Positions 53,885-62,956 of a stretch of 64,000 bases of DNA are shown piece by piece (the stretch's first letter is position 1; every line of letters begins with the position of its first letter). The position numbers and the translations under genes are program-made. Source of the stretch: Bacillus altitudinis 41KF2b (GTDB lineage: Bacteria; Bacillota; Bacilli; Bacillales; Bacillaceae). The stretch lies in assembly GCF_000691145.1 (NCBI RefSeq), contig NZ_ASJC01000004.1, positions 284,531 to 348,530 of the forward strand, in the 5' to 3' direction. The notes under the pieces are model-generated. The model did not search any database, had not been told where the DNA came from, and saw nothing but the letters and a program-made list of their open reading frames with translations.

Positions 53885-54754
53885 AAAGAAAATGGTGTAA
53901 GCTGCGTGAAAGGTCTCTTGCTTCTCTAAGGTTTGAATGCCGAATTTCTCCTTATACTGCCCGTTTGTCCCTTCCATATCAGCGATCCCATACCAAGGCT
54001 CAATACAAACAAAAGGAGCCATTGTTCCCTTTTCTTGATCATATGGAGACCAAATACCAACGAACGGAAAACCACTGAGATCGACCTCAACGCCGTGACC
54101 TGCTTGAGAAGTCAATGATACTTGCTCAATATGACTAAAGATCATTGCATCGTTCTGAAAAAGTTCTGGGCGAAGTTGAATCGACTCAAACTCAACACCT
54201 TTCTTCTTCTCTCTCACAAGTGAATCATGAAGTTCATATTGAATTGGATCATGTTCGGTGGAAGGGATCAATGTGAGTGAATAATCAGCTGTCTGCTCGC
54301 CTTCAACAAGCGGGACATGAAATGCCGGATGCCCACCAATCGAGAAATACATCGTGCCATCTCCTTCATGAACAATTTCCCAGGAAATCGTTAGTCCATT
54401 TTCCGACAGTGCATAACTGATGCGCGCTGTAAATTCATACGGATATTGTGACGTGTGACGGCCATTTGATTGATATTGAAAAATCACCTGATCTTTTGCT
54501 TCTTCAAATAGTTCAAAATCAACATCACGCAAAAATCCATGCTGCGAGAGTTGATACGTTTGATCGTCTATCTTGTATTGATCATCCTTCAACCGTCCGA
54601 CAATCGGAAATAAGACGGGCGACACCCTGCCCCAATAAGCAGGGTCACCAGACCACATATATTGACGTCCACTTTCTTTATGAAGCACCTCTCTCACCTC
54701 GGCACCTCTCTCATTGATTTGAACCAATAACAGATCATTTTCAATCGTTCTCAT
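53879..54754 (-). CDS. Aldose 1-epimerase-family protein (LacX-like)
   Basis: 291 residues of the galactose mutarotase superfamily. Catalytic-type residues: His in QLSQHGFLRDV and IGGHPAFHVPL, Glu in FVCIEPWYGI. Converts alpha and beta anomers of an aldose or sugar phosphate. It precedes deoR by 60 bases on the same strand; a relation to deoxyribose use is possible, but most Bacillus genomes have this gene in other places. Confidence 0.88.
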   Translation of the reverse strand: MRTIENDLLLVQINERGAEVREVLHKESGRQYMWSGDPAYWGRVSPVLFPIVGRLKDDQYKIDDQTYQLSQHGFLRDVDFELFEEAKDQVIFQYQSNGRHTSQYPYEFTARISYALSENGLTISWEIVHEGDGTMYFSIGGHPAFHVPLVEGEQTADYSLTLIPSTEHDPIQYELHDSLVREKKKGVEFESIQLRPELFQNDAMIFSHIEQVSLTSQAGHGVEVDLSGFPFVGIWSPYDQEKGTMAPFVCIEPWYGIADMEGTNGQYKEKFGIQTLEKQETFHAAYTIFFK

Positions 54755-54993
54755 TCAACACATCCCCTTTCCTTCTTCTTTTATTATGACAGGGATTTTC
54801 GGTTTGAGTATAAAAATAAGAATCCCTCAAGCCTTAGAATAATTCTTCATATAAAAAAATTTTAAAAAAGACAGAAATTCGCCAACAAAATGTAATGCTG
54901 ATTCGTCTAATCTTATATAAAATAAAAGAATCGTTGTTCTTTTGGAGTGACAACAAAAAAGACGCGTTTGACATTGATGGGGGATTCTTTTTC

Positions 54994-56817
54994 ATGAACA
55001 GCAAGGAAAACCGTTTACGTTACATATTAGGATTAGATGGGCTGAGAGCTGTTGCCGTATTGGCGGTCATTGCTTATCACTTACATATTGAACCCGCAAG
55101 CGGCGGATTTCTTGGCGTTGATTTGTTTTTTGTGATTTCTGGTTACTTGATTACAACCATCTTGCTGCATAAGCAGGATTTGGGCTATCAAGAGCTTCTG
55201 CCTTTTTGGATGGGCCGCATCAGAAGGCTGCTTCCAGCTGCCTACGTCATGATTTTTTTAATCGTCAGCTGGTGCGCCATTGCTGGTTCAAATGCATTAA
55301 TGTCCATTCGTGGCGATGCCTTATCGTCCTTTTTTTATGTGAGTAACTGGTGGTATATTTTTCATCAGCTCTCTTACTTTGACAGCTTCAATGCTGTATC
55401 TCCACTAAAAAATTTATGGTCTTTGGCGATTGAAGAGCAATTTTATCTCATTTGGCCGGTACTGTTGATTGCTGGACTGAAATGGGTGAAAAATAGATCC
55501 CATCTTCCTATGATCACCTTTGGTCTGGCACTTGTATCTGCGTTATGGATGGCCATTCTCTATTCACCGGATACTGACCCGAGCAGGATCTATTATGGAA
55601 CAGACACACGTGCGTTTGCACTCCTCATCGGGTGCAGTCTTGCATTTGTCTGGCCCATGCACAGACTTTCCAGCAGAAAATTACTTCCTGTCGGCAGACG
55701 TATACTACATATAGCCGGATTCGGTTCGATGGTCATTTTCCTCTTATGTGTTTATGCAGTCGATGAATTTGACGGCTTTCTCTACCAAGGCGGTATGCTT
55801 TTATTCTGTCTGAATGCAGCGATCTTAATTGCGTGTGTCTGCCATCCTGCCAGTCTTATTGGGAAATGGCTGTCTTTTCAACCACTCGTTTGGCTCGGGA
55901 AGCGGTCTTATGGCATCTACCTATGGCATTATCCAATTATCGTGCTGACCACACCGGTCATTGAGATTGGACAGCCTTCTATGGGACGTGTCACATTGCA
56001 GCTCATCGCAATTCTACTCATATCAGAGGCTTCCTATCATTTGATCGAACAGCCGATTCGTAAACTCGGGTTTAGACACTATTTTGCCTCTTGGTCGATT
56101 TGGAAAACAGGAATCAAGCAATGGTCTATGTCCAATAAAGTGTTTCTTGGGATTGCCGCAGTCCTTTTGATTTTATTTACCATTGGCATGTCTAGCTCGT
56201 CTCATACATCCCCGCATGCACAAGAAGTAACACAAATTAAGACAGCGCCCCAAAAGGCAGGCGGTCAGACAGAATCAAAAGTGAAGAAAAAGAAAGACAA
56301 ACATGAGAAAAAAGCAGCGGATCCTAAACAATTTCACCAAGTTCTTGCCATTGGTGATTCCGTCATGTTAGACATTGCTTCAAATTTAGAAAAAGCCTAT
56401 GAACCCATCACCATTGACGCAAGGGTCGGAAGGCAAATGAACGAAGCCATCCGCATCGCCCCTCAATATGCTTCTTTTAACAAGGCTGATGCCGCTGTTA
56501 TTATTGAGCTTGGCACAAATGGTTATTTTACAGAGGGGACTTTGACCTCATTCATTCAACATTTCTCGAAGGCTCATATTTTTCTTGTGAACACTCGCGT
56601 TCCAAGATCTTGGGAAAATGATGTGAATGCAGTCATTGAACGTGTGGCCAATCAACATCACAACGTGAGCTTAGTCGATTGGCATTCAGCTGCCACAGGA
56701 CAGCCATCCTATTTTCAGCCAGATGGTGTTCATCTTTCCACAAAAGGCTCTGACACATTGACTGAGCTCATTAAAGCCAGTATCAAGAAAAAAGGAGATG
56801 TGTCCTCGGCATCATAA
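54994..56817 (+). CDS. OatA-like membrane O-acetyltransferase with SGNH domain
   Basis: 607 residues. Residues 1-390 form an acyltransferase-3 domain with ten or more membrane helices (LDGLRAVAVLAVIAYHLHI, GGFLGVDLFFVISGYLITT, SLAIEEQFYLIWPVLL). A charged linker (KVKKKKDKHEKKAADPK) leads to an outside SGNH esterase/transferase domain with AIGDSVMLD (Ser), ELGTNGYF (Asn) and DGVHLSTKG (Asp, His). Such proteins acetylate peptidoglycan muramic acid or wall polymers and give lysozyme resistance. ATG 54994 with GGGGG eleven bases upstream; the frame extends to 54895. Confidence 0.9.
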   Translation: MNSKENRLRYILGLDGLRAVAVLAVIAYHLHIEPASGGFLGVDLFFVISGYLITTILLHKQDLGYQELLPFWMGRIRRLLPAAYVMIFLIVSWCAIAGSNALMSIRGDALSSFFYVSNWWYIFHQLSYFDSFNAVSPLKNLWSLAIEEQFYLIWPVLLIAGLKWVKNRSHLPMITFGLALVSALWMAILYSPDTDPSRIYYGTDTRAFALLIGCSLAFVWPMHRLSSRKLLPVGRRILHIAGFGSMVIFLLCVYAVDEFDGFLYQGGMLLFCLNAAILIACVCHPASLIGKWLSFQPLVWLGKRSYGIYLWHYPIIVLTTPVIEIGQPSMGRVTLQLIAILLISEASYHLIEQPIRKLGFRHYFASWSIWKTGIKQWSMSNKVFLGIAAVLLILFTIGMSSSSHTSPHAQEVTQIKTAPQKAGGQTESKVKKKKDKHEKKAADPKQFHQVLAIGDSVMLDIASNLEKAYEPITIDARVGRQMNEAIRIAPQYASFNKADAAVIIELGTNGYFTEGTLTSFIQHFSKAHIFLVNTRVPRSWENDVNAVIERVANQHHNVSLVDWHSAATGQPSYFQPDGVHLSTKGSDTLTELIKASIKKKGDVSSAS

Positions 56818-56848
56818 GAAGACTAGCATCCTGTGAAGAGAGATTCAA

Positions 56849-56893
56849 AAAAGACATGCTTTCCTATGATTGGAGGCATGTCTTTTTTTGTGA
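56849..56893. terminator. Bidirectional terminator
   Basis: AAAAAAGACATGC/GCATGTCTTTTTTT with sixteen-base loop; between the convergent acyltransferase and MFS genes. Confidence 0.92.
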
Positions 56894-56913
56894 TGGATGA
56901 GCACGGAGCTGCA

Positions 56914-58185
56914 TTATGTTTTACTTTTAAAAGACCAAACGATGACAGGGATGAGAATTAACGATAAAATTCCTCCGCTTAAAGATAATGTAGCATAACT
57001 CGTATTCGCAACGACCATTCCTGAAAGGGCACCGCCAGAAGCACCTGCTAACGCAACAAAAACATCGAGTGTTCCTTGGGTTTTTGCCCGGGTTGATGGA
57101 TCTGTAGCATCCACTATTTGAGCAGTACCACTAATTAAACCAAAGTTCCATCCCAATCCAAGTAAAGACAAAGCAATGATTAATAGAATCATTGAATCAC
57201 TTGGTGCGAATGCTGCTAATAAACCAGCAAGTAACAATGTGATGCCCGACGCTATGCTCATAGCTGTTCGTCCTAGTTTATCTACAAGTACACCCGTGAT
57301 AGGTGAAGGAAGATACATGGCCCCTATATGAAAACCAATCACAATGCCCACTTCGGCTAATCCATGACCATGATGCTGCATATGCACCGGTGTCATGGTC
57401 ATGAGTGCCACCATGACAATTTGAGTTAAGATCATCACTGTGGCACCTACTGTAAGCCCTTTTTTATCTGTTTTTTTATCAGCAGCATCTGCTTTATTTC
57501 CATGCCCATGTTCTGCTTTGTAAGTTGCTATTCTTCGGGCAATGTCTAATGGATCAGGACGCAGCAGAATAAAAAGAACAAGACCAGCTACAATAAATGC
57601 TGCTGCTGATAAAATAAAAGGACCGGCAAGTGCTGGAACACCAATGGACACTGCAAATTTACCCATCACTTCAACTAAATTCGGACCTGCTACTGCTCCA
57701 AATGTTGTCATGACCATTGTTGTACTAATTGCAGTTGCACGCTGTTTAGAATTCGCTAAGTCCGTTCCAGCATAACGCGCTTGTAAGTTTGTGGATGTTC
57801 CTGCGCCGTAAATGAAGAGCGATGCAAATAATAAAATGACACTATTCATCATAGCTGCCAGCACAACGCCAATTGCTCCGAGCCCTCCAGCAACAAAACC
57901 TGTCGATAAACCGATGCGTCGTCCATAACGTTGCGAAAGCTTTCCTACAATGAATGCTGACCCAGCTGACCCCAAAGTAAATAAAGCGATTGGAACTCCT
58001 GCATACGCTTCAGTCCCAAGCATTTGTTGCGCTAAAAGGGCACCTACCGTAATTCCTGCGGCTATTCCAGCCCCTCCAAATATTTGCGATAGACTGACAA
58101 CGAACAATACTCGTTTATATAATTTTTTCAATTTTTGGGGTGAATCTATATAATTCTTCACTACATCTTGTTCTGTATCTAGCAC
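56914..58185 (-). CDS. MFS transporter
   Basis: 423 residues, twelve membrane segments; motif A as GKLSQRYGRRIGLSTG after helix 2 and a related VLVDKLGRTAM after helix 8. A cytosolic loop rich in His and charged residues (YKAEHGHGNKADAADKKTDKK) separates the halves; MQHHGHG follows in helix 7-8. Start is GTG. Probably a drug or metabolite exporter; substrate unknown. Single gene. Confidence 0.88.
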   Translation of the reverse strand: MLDTEQDVVKNYIDSPQKLKKLYKRVLFVVSLSQIFGGAGIAAGITVGALLAQQMLGTEAYAGVPIALFTLGSAGSAFIVGKLSQRYGRRIGLSTGFVAGGLGAIGVVLAAMMNSVILLFASLFIYGAGTSTNLQARYAGTDLANSKQRATAISTTMVMTTFGAVAGPNLVEVMGKFAVSIGVPALAGPFILSAAAFIVAGLVLFILLRPDPLDIARRIATYKAEHGHGNKADAADKKTDKKGLTVGATVMILTQIVMVALMTMTPVHMQHHGHGLAEVGIVIGFHIGAMYLPSPITGVLVDKLGRTAMSIASGITLLLAGLLAAFAPSDSMILLIIALSLLGLGWNFGLISGTAQIVDATDPSTRAKTQGTLDVFVALAGASGGALSGMVVANTSYATLSLSGGILSLILIPVIVWSFKSKT

Positions 58186-58367
58186 TTGTAAACACCCACT
58201 TGAGATTTATTTGCCCAATGTAACCATTATATCAGCTCCGACTACCATCTTTGATTGCCTCTCGGCCATTTACATGGAGAGCAAGCGGTTGTTTTCGGAT
58301 CATGAATAAAGCGCCCACATGACTGACCTGTACTTTTGAGCTGATGCGTATCTCTTGTCGTTTTCTT

Positions 58368-59465
58368 TTATGCCGTTAAAAGGCTGGCTCTCAATGCTAA
58401 TGCGTGCTTTTCCTTCGTTTTTTGATCCACCAACGCAAAATCACCATTCTCATACGCTAATGAAAATAATTCTTCGATATGAAAGACACCTGCCTGAAAC
58501 TGCCTGCTCAATACATGCAGTGCCGCAGCACTGGCGACTTGAGCCGTTGCTTGAGACTCATCGCGACCTTTTATTCCAAGCGCTGCTTGATGAATTTCGT
58601 TACCCTTCATTCCTACCGCTTCCACTTTCACTGCATATTGATCTGTACCCATTTGAGCAGATTGAATCAGTGAAATGGCTCGTTCCTTGATTTTCGGCAT
58701 CGTGAGAAGGGACGTCATTCCGAGTTTCCTTGTGAGAGCAAATGCACGTGTCGCCGCGCGAGAATCAAAACAGAGCCTTGTTGTCACAGAAGGCACATGG
58801 AGCGTTGAAGGCAATGTTTGCTGGTCAGAGAAAGGGAATTGATAGGCTTGCCGCTTTCCAAGCGTTTTGCCAAAATCAATGCGTTTCCCTCCAGTAAAAC
58901 TTTTGACTTTCTTTCGCTGATGATTCTTCGTTAGCTCATAATCCGTATGCACATGATCAAGCGTCCATTCAATAGCTGCTTTTCCATGCTGGTCACCTAG
59001 CCCAAGCATGATACTAATATCAATTTGCTCCACAGAGGTCAGAATAGATGCCGCCTTCGCTGCAAGCAAATTGGTGAGACCAGGTGCAAGACCTACGCTC
59101 AGCACAGCCGTTGCGTTCAATTGCTGTTGATGGACCTTTGCTAGCTTCTCAATATAGGCTCCTTTTGCCGAAATATCGAGATAATCAATACCTGATCGTA
59201 AGCATGTTTCAGCAAATGACGTGTCATCTTGATCCAGACACATGATCACGAGTTTCGTTTCATCCATCCAGTCCGTATCCATTGGTTGTCTGACGTCTAT
59301 CTGAAATGGACGTACACGCCCATTTGTTTGGCGTGCAAATTGTTCAGCCTTCTCATAACTTCGGCCAGCCGCAAAGACTTGGCCTGGATACACGTCACTT
59401 AATTGAAGACATATTTGCTGCCCCACATGTCCATAACCGCCTATCACCATCACTTTTGACCTCAT
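58368..59465 (-). CDS. Saccharopine-dehydrogenase-like NAD(P)-binding protein
   Basis: 365 residues. Rossmann start KVMVIGGYGHVGQQICLQLS, then SGIDYLDISAKGAYIEKL and VLSVGLAPGLTNLLA as in saccharopine dehydrogenase-like reductases. The enzyme reaction is unknown. The ATG overlaps the methyltransferase stop by four bases (ATGA), so both act in one pathway. Confidence 0.85.
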   Translation of the reverse strand: MRSKVMVIGGYGHVGQQICLQLSDVYPGQVFAAGRSYEKAEQFARQTNGRVRPFQIDVRQPMDTDWMDETKLVIMCLDQDDTSFAETCLRSGIDYLDISAKGAYIEKLAKVHQQQLNATAVLSVGLAPGLTNLLAAKAASILTSVEQIDISIMLGLGDQHGKAAIEWTLDHVHTDYELTKNHQRKKVKSFTGGKRIDFGKTLGKRQAYQFPFSDQQTLPSTLHVPSVTTRLCFDSRAATRAFALTRKLGMTSLLTMPKIKERAISLIQSAQMGTDQYAVKVEAVGMKGNEIHQAALGIKGRDESQATAQVASAAALHVLSRQFQAGVFHIEELFSLAYENGDFALVDQKTKEKHALALRASLLTA

Positions 59466-60169
59466 TTTCCAACCGCCTTTCTATTGCCTCTTTTACAAAC
59501 AATCCCTTTGATCATGCCCGCTTGAAAATAAGGTCTGATGTCTTGAAATCCTGCTTCGGTTAATTGTGCTGTCATCTTTTCTTCAGACACGGGATATGTT
59601 GTGACACCCAGCCTTTCTCGGAAGGACGTAAACACTTCCTTTCCCAAGCCTTGACGCTTCATGAATAGAGAAAGCATATGAAGCTCCTGCTGAAATGCAG
59701 GCGTTTCTGGGTCTCCTTGAATAAACGCCAGCACGAGCGGTGCCCCTGGCTGAAGCCGGCGGGCGATCTCCTGTAAAAAGGGCAGCTGATCTTTTACAAA
59801 ATGAATGACAAGCAAACTTACTGCTGCATCGTACAACTTTTCAACCGGCACTTTGTCTAAGGCCATCTCATACCATGTGACGCGATCTTGCATATGAAGC
59901 TGTGCCACTCTGCGCTTGGCCATCTCAAGCATGGTTGGAGATGGATCAACCCCTGTGATATGCCAGTCTTTATTTCTTTGAAGCATGTTGATAATCTCTT
60001 CGCCCCCACCTGCTCCGACTGTTAACATGCGAGAAGCCGCTCCCATTAAATCGATTTCTACTCTATCCACTGTCAGCTCATGCAAAAGATGATAGCCCGG
60101 TACTTTATGTGCAATTGTCGCTACATAGGATTCAGCAACAGGATCATGCCAATGTTGATTTACACTCAT
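59462..60169 (-). CDS. SAM-dependent methyltransferase
   Basis: 235 residues, class I fold with motif I RMLTVGAGGGEEI, motif II GVDPSPTMLEMAKRRV and the DAAVSLLVIHFVKD strand. Starts MSVNQHWHDPVAESYVATI. Substrate is unknown, probably small. First gene of the pair with the dehydrogenase; divergent from the LuxR regulator at 60295. Confidence 0.88.
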   Translation of the reverse strand: MSVNQHWHDPVAESYVATIAHKVPGYHLLHELTVDRVEIDLMGAASRMLTVGAGGGEEIINMLQRNKDWHITGVDPSPTMLEMAKRRVAQLHMQDRVTWYEMALDKVPVEKLYDAAVSLLVIHFVKDQLPFLQEIARRLQPGAPLVLAFIQGDPETPAFQQELHMLSLFMKRQGLGKEVFTSFRERLGVTTYPVSEEKMTAQLTEAGFQDIRPYFQAGMIKGIVCKRGNRKAVGK

Positions 60170-60294
60170 ATGTCTTCTCCTCCAGTTTCCGCTTTGCTTC
60201 GTTTCCTTTACACTAACGGTATGTTATCTTCATTGTAAGAAGATAGATGAGAAAAAACGATCCCTAAAAGTGGGGATATTGAGGAGGAGATCAA

Positions 60295-61302
60295 ATGAAC
60301 AATCCAGCCGCTCATTTTCAGCAGCTGAGAAAAAACATTCGAGATGAACTTGCTGCTATCTGTGATTTTGATGCTGCCTGTATCACAACCATTGATCCAG
60401 CTACTCTCCTCTCGACGGGTTCTTTTACAGATGAGCCTATTGAAGCCATACATAACGAGCTGTTTCAAAATGAATATTTAAAAAAAGATGTGCACCAGCA
60501 TGAAGATCTAGCGAAAGGTCCTGTCCACGCTGCCAGTCTCGTCCAAAGCGGAGAATACACCAATAGTGGTCGATACCAGCACATTTTGTTACCTAACGGA
60601 TGGGCAGATGAATTGCGGGCAGCCCTTGTGATTCAAGGTGAATGCTGGGGAATTGCCAGCCTTTATCGGAAAAAGGAGAAGGAACCTTTTCATGAACAAG
60701 ATATACAAGCGATTAGCCGCCAAACACCAGCACTCGCTGCCAAGCTGAGAGATGAACTTTTTAAAAGAAGAGAAACGGAAGAAGATGAAACGGCGGAACA
60801 CCAAGGCTTCCTCATTCTTTCACACGATTACCATCTTCTTTATGGAAATGAAACCGGACTTCATTGGCTCCACACCTTCCAAACCTTTGAGCAAATTCAT
60901 GACGGTGCCATCATGCCCCGTCCGTTTAGAGCATTAGGTGCTAAGCTTTTATATGGCGGCGGTGACCAAACAGCGGTCAGCATCACCAGAATGCCGACAG
61001 GGCGTTTTCTCTCTCTTCAAGCATTTCGTTTAGCACAAGCAGCCGGGCAGGAAGAGGCTGTCATGATTCATATTAAACGAGCTCAAACAAGTGACATCCT
61101 TCCTTATATAGCGAAAACATATCGGCTGACAGAAAGAGAAATGAACGTCCTTGACTGCTTAATAAAAGGACAATCCACAAAGGAAATTGCCAGTACGTTA
61201 TTTATCTCGCCTCATACGGTGCATGATCATGTAAAGGCGATGCTCGAAAAAACAAATTTGAACAGCAGACGTATGCTCGTTTACTTTTTCTCACACATAT
61301 AA
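60295..61302 (+). CDS. LuxR-family regulator with GAF-like sensor domain
   Basis: 335 residues: GAF-like N-terminal domain (about 1-150, ELRAALVIQGECWGIASLYR), a PAS-like middle (ILSHDYHLLYGNETGLHWL), and a C-terminal LuxR HTH (YRLTEREMNVLDCLIKGQST, ISPHTVHDHVKAMLEKTNL). GAGGAGG precedes the ATG. Divergent from the methyltransferase-dehydrogenase pair and probably its regulator. Confidence 0.9.
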   Translation: MNNPAAHFQQLRKNIRDELAAICDFDAACITTIDPATLLSTGSFTDEPIEAIHNELFQNEYLKKDVHQHEDLAKGPVHAASLVQSGEYTNSGRYQHILLPNGWADELRAALVIQGECWGIASLYRKKEKEPFHEQDIQAISRQTPALAAKLRDELFKRRETEEDETAEHQGFLILSHDYHLLYGNETGLHWLHTFQTFEQIHDGAIMPRPFRALGAKLLYGGGDQTAVSITRMPTGRFLSLQAFRLAQAAGQEEAVMIHIKRAQTSDILPYIAKTYRLTEREMNVLDCLIKGQSTKEIASTLFISPHTVHDHVKAMLEKTNLNSRRMLVYFFSHI

Positions 61303-61337
61303 AAAAGCGGCTACCTCATTGGTAGACCGCTCTTTCT
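61303..61337. terminator. Bidirectional terminator
   Basis: AGCGG-CTACC/GGTAG-ACCGCT stem with A- and T-runs; between the convergent LuxR and HAD genes. Confidence 0.9.
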
Positions 61338-62150
61338 TTATTTTCCGATGACTCGCTCATGCAGAACATGTGCTACTCCTGCTTCGTTATTGGATTTTGT
61401 CACAACATCCGCAACTGCTTTGACATCTTCAATGGCATTTCCCATCGCAACGCCACAGCCCGCAAATTCTAGCATCGACACGTCGTTCCCATTGTCACCA
61501 ATCGCCATCACTTCTTCACGAGAAATCCCCAGTTCATGCGCTAGAAGCTTCACAGCATTCCCTTTGCTCACATCAGGATGAAGAATTTCTAGGAAGAAAT
61601 CTGTGCTTTTTACCATCATGTACTGATCCTTCACTTCAGATGGAATGGCTTGTATCGTCTTTTCCAAACGTTCCGGCTGATCAATATACATCATCTTCGG
61701 AAGTCTCATGGATGGGTCTGCCTCTTCGACAGGTAAATACTTGAGCGGCAATTTCGTTAAGTACGATTCAAGTACCGTGTATTCACTAATATCCCGATTT
61801 GGTGTGTATAGATGAGCTGAATCGAAATAATGCATAGGTGTATCCAGCTGACGGCTCAGTTCATATAAAGAAGTCAAATCATCATAGGATAAAGTTAATT
61901 CTGATACGACTTCATTTGTATGGCTGTTTTGTACAAGCGCTCCATTATAGGCGATGACATAATCCCCCTCTTGATCAAGCTGCAGCTCTTTTAAATAGCG
62001 ATGCACCCCGCCAATCGGCCGGCCTGTACATAAAACAATTTTAACGCCTTCTGCCTTCGCCTGTTGAATGGCTTCAAACACCTCATCCGGCACCATATGC
62101 TGATCATTTAATAACGTACCATCCATATCAATTGCGACTAATTTATACAT
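61338..62150 (-). CDS. HAD-superfamily sugar phosphatase (Cof/YidA type)
   Basis: 270 residues: motif I DMDGTLLND, motif II LCTGRPIGG, motif III Lys in SKGNAVKLLAHELGI, motif IV AIGDNGNDVSMLEFAG; C2b cap between 85 and 190. A Mg-dependent phosphatase of sugar or nucleotide phosphates. Similar to YxeH of B. subtilis in size; several paralogues exist, so no symbol. Confidence 0.92.
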   Translation of the reverse strand: MYKLVAIDMDGTLLNDQHMVPDEVFEAIQQAKAEGVKIVLCTGRPIGGVHRYLKELQLDQEGDYVIAYNGALVQNSHTNEVVSELTLSYDDLTSLYELSRQLDTPMHYFDSAHLYTPNRDISEYTVLESYLTKLPLKYLPVEEADPSMRLPKMMYIDQPERLEKTIQAIPSEVKDQYMMVKSTDFFLEILHPDVSKGNAVKLLAHELGISREEVMAIGDNGNDVSMLEFAGCGVAMGNAIEDVKAVADVVTKSNNEAGVAHVLHERVIGK

Positions 62151-62195
62151 TCACTGCTCCCCTTTTCTCAGCAAAACATGCTGTCACTATTTTGA

Positions 62196-62215
62196 GTGAT
62201 CATCTACATGATCAC
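62196..62215. promoter_or_regulatory. Perfect dyad upstream of the HAD gene
   Basis: GTGATCAT-CTAC-ATGATCAC, eight-base arms, about 50 bases before the HAD start on the minus strand. An operator or a leader hairpin. The remaining part of the 310-base gap to the MerR gene holds only the MerR promoter. Confidence 0.4.
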
Positions 62216-62406
62216 ATGCTGTTCATCATACTATGTACCTATTTTAGCCTATCGTTTTTTTCTCACACTGTCTACTTGTTCATATCTGTAACAAAAAATC
62301 ACTTCATCCTCATCTATTATAACCTATTCTATGAAATCCGCTGTGAATAGGACAGACCTGTCATTTTAACAGTATGAAAAGGAACAAATGTTCATCGGAG
62401 AATATT

Positions 62407-62434
62407 TTGAAACTAGCAAATCTAATTGTATGAT
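62407..62434 (+). promoter_or_regulatory. Promoter of the MerR gene
   Basis: TTGAAA (62407-62412), 16 bp, TATGAT (62429-62434). Confidence 0.6.
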
Positions 62435-62461
62435 GGATAGCAAAGAAAGGAGGTGCAGGGA

Positions 62462-62821
62462 ATGATTACATTTACGAGAGGCAAATTGTCAAAAATGTCT
62501 GGTGTACATATTGAAACCATTCGTTTTTATGAAAATGAGGGTGTGCTCCCCGAGCCTAAGAGAGCACATAACGGCTATCGTTTATATGATAAAAAATATG
62601 TACTCATGCTATCCTTTATCACTGAAGCAAGAAAGCTAGATTTTTCACTCAAAGAAATTCGAGAAATTATCACGTCACTATTCGAGAAACAGTCGAAAAC
62701 AGAAGCGGAACAGCTGCTCGAACAAAAAGTAGAAGATATTCAAAAATCCATTCAAGAGTTAAAAAAGAGGAAGGCGGCCATTCAACTGTTAACGAAACAA
62801 ACATTAGCTAACATTAGTTAA
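62462..62821 (+). CDS. MerR-family regulator
   Basis: 119 residues. Winged HTH (RGKLSKMSGVHIETIRFYENEGVLPEPKR) followed by the dimer coiled coil (KVEDIQKSIQELKKRKAAIQ). No cysteines, so not a metal or redox sensor of the usual kind. ATG 62462 has AAAGGAGGTG seven bases ahead. Possibly controls the oxidoreductase gene downstream. Confidence 0.9.
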   Translation: MITFTRGKLSKMSGVHIETIRFYENEGVLPEPKRAHNGYRLYDKKYVLMLSFITEARKLDFSLKEIREIITSLFEKQSKTEAEQLLEQKVEDIQKSIQELKKRKAAIQLLTKQTLANIS

Positions 62822-62956
62822 TTGTAGAGACTGCCAAAGATGTGCCGGTATTTTTTACTGGCACCCCTCTGCGCCTAGCTGTTAAGTACACGTTGTATGA
62901 AAACATCAGGTATACTAGAGACAGCTTGACGTGACATCAATCGTATGGAAGGGGTT

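Noticed and set aside
62822..62880. GTGCC(g)GTA hairpin after the MerR gene as a terminator
   Set aside because: T-run lies in the loop, not after the stem; not convincing enough to annotate.
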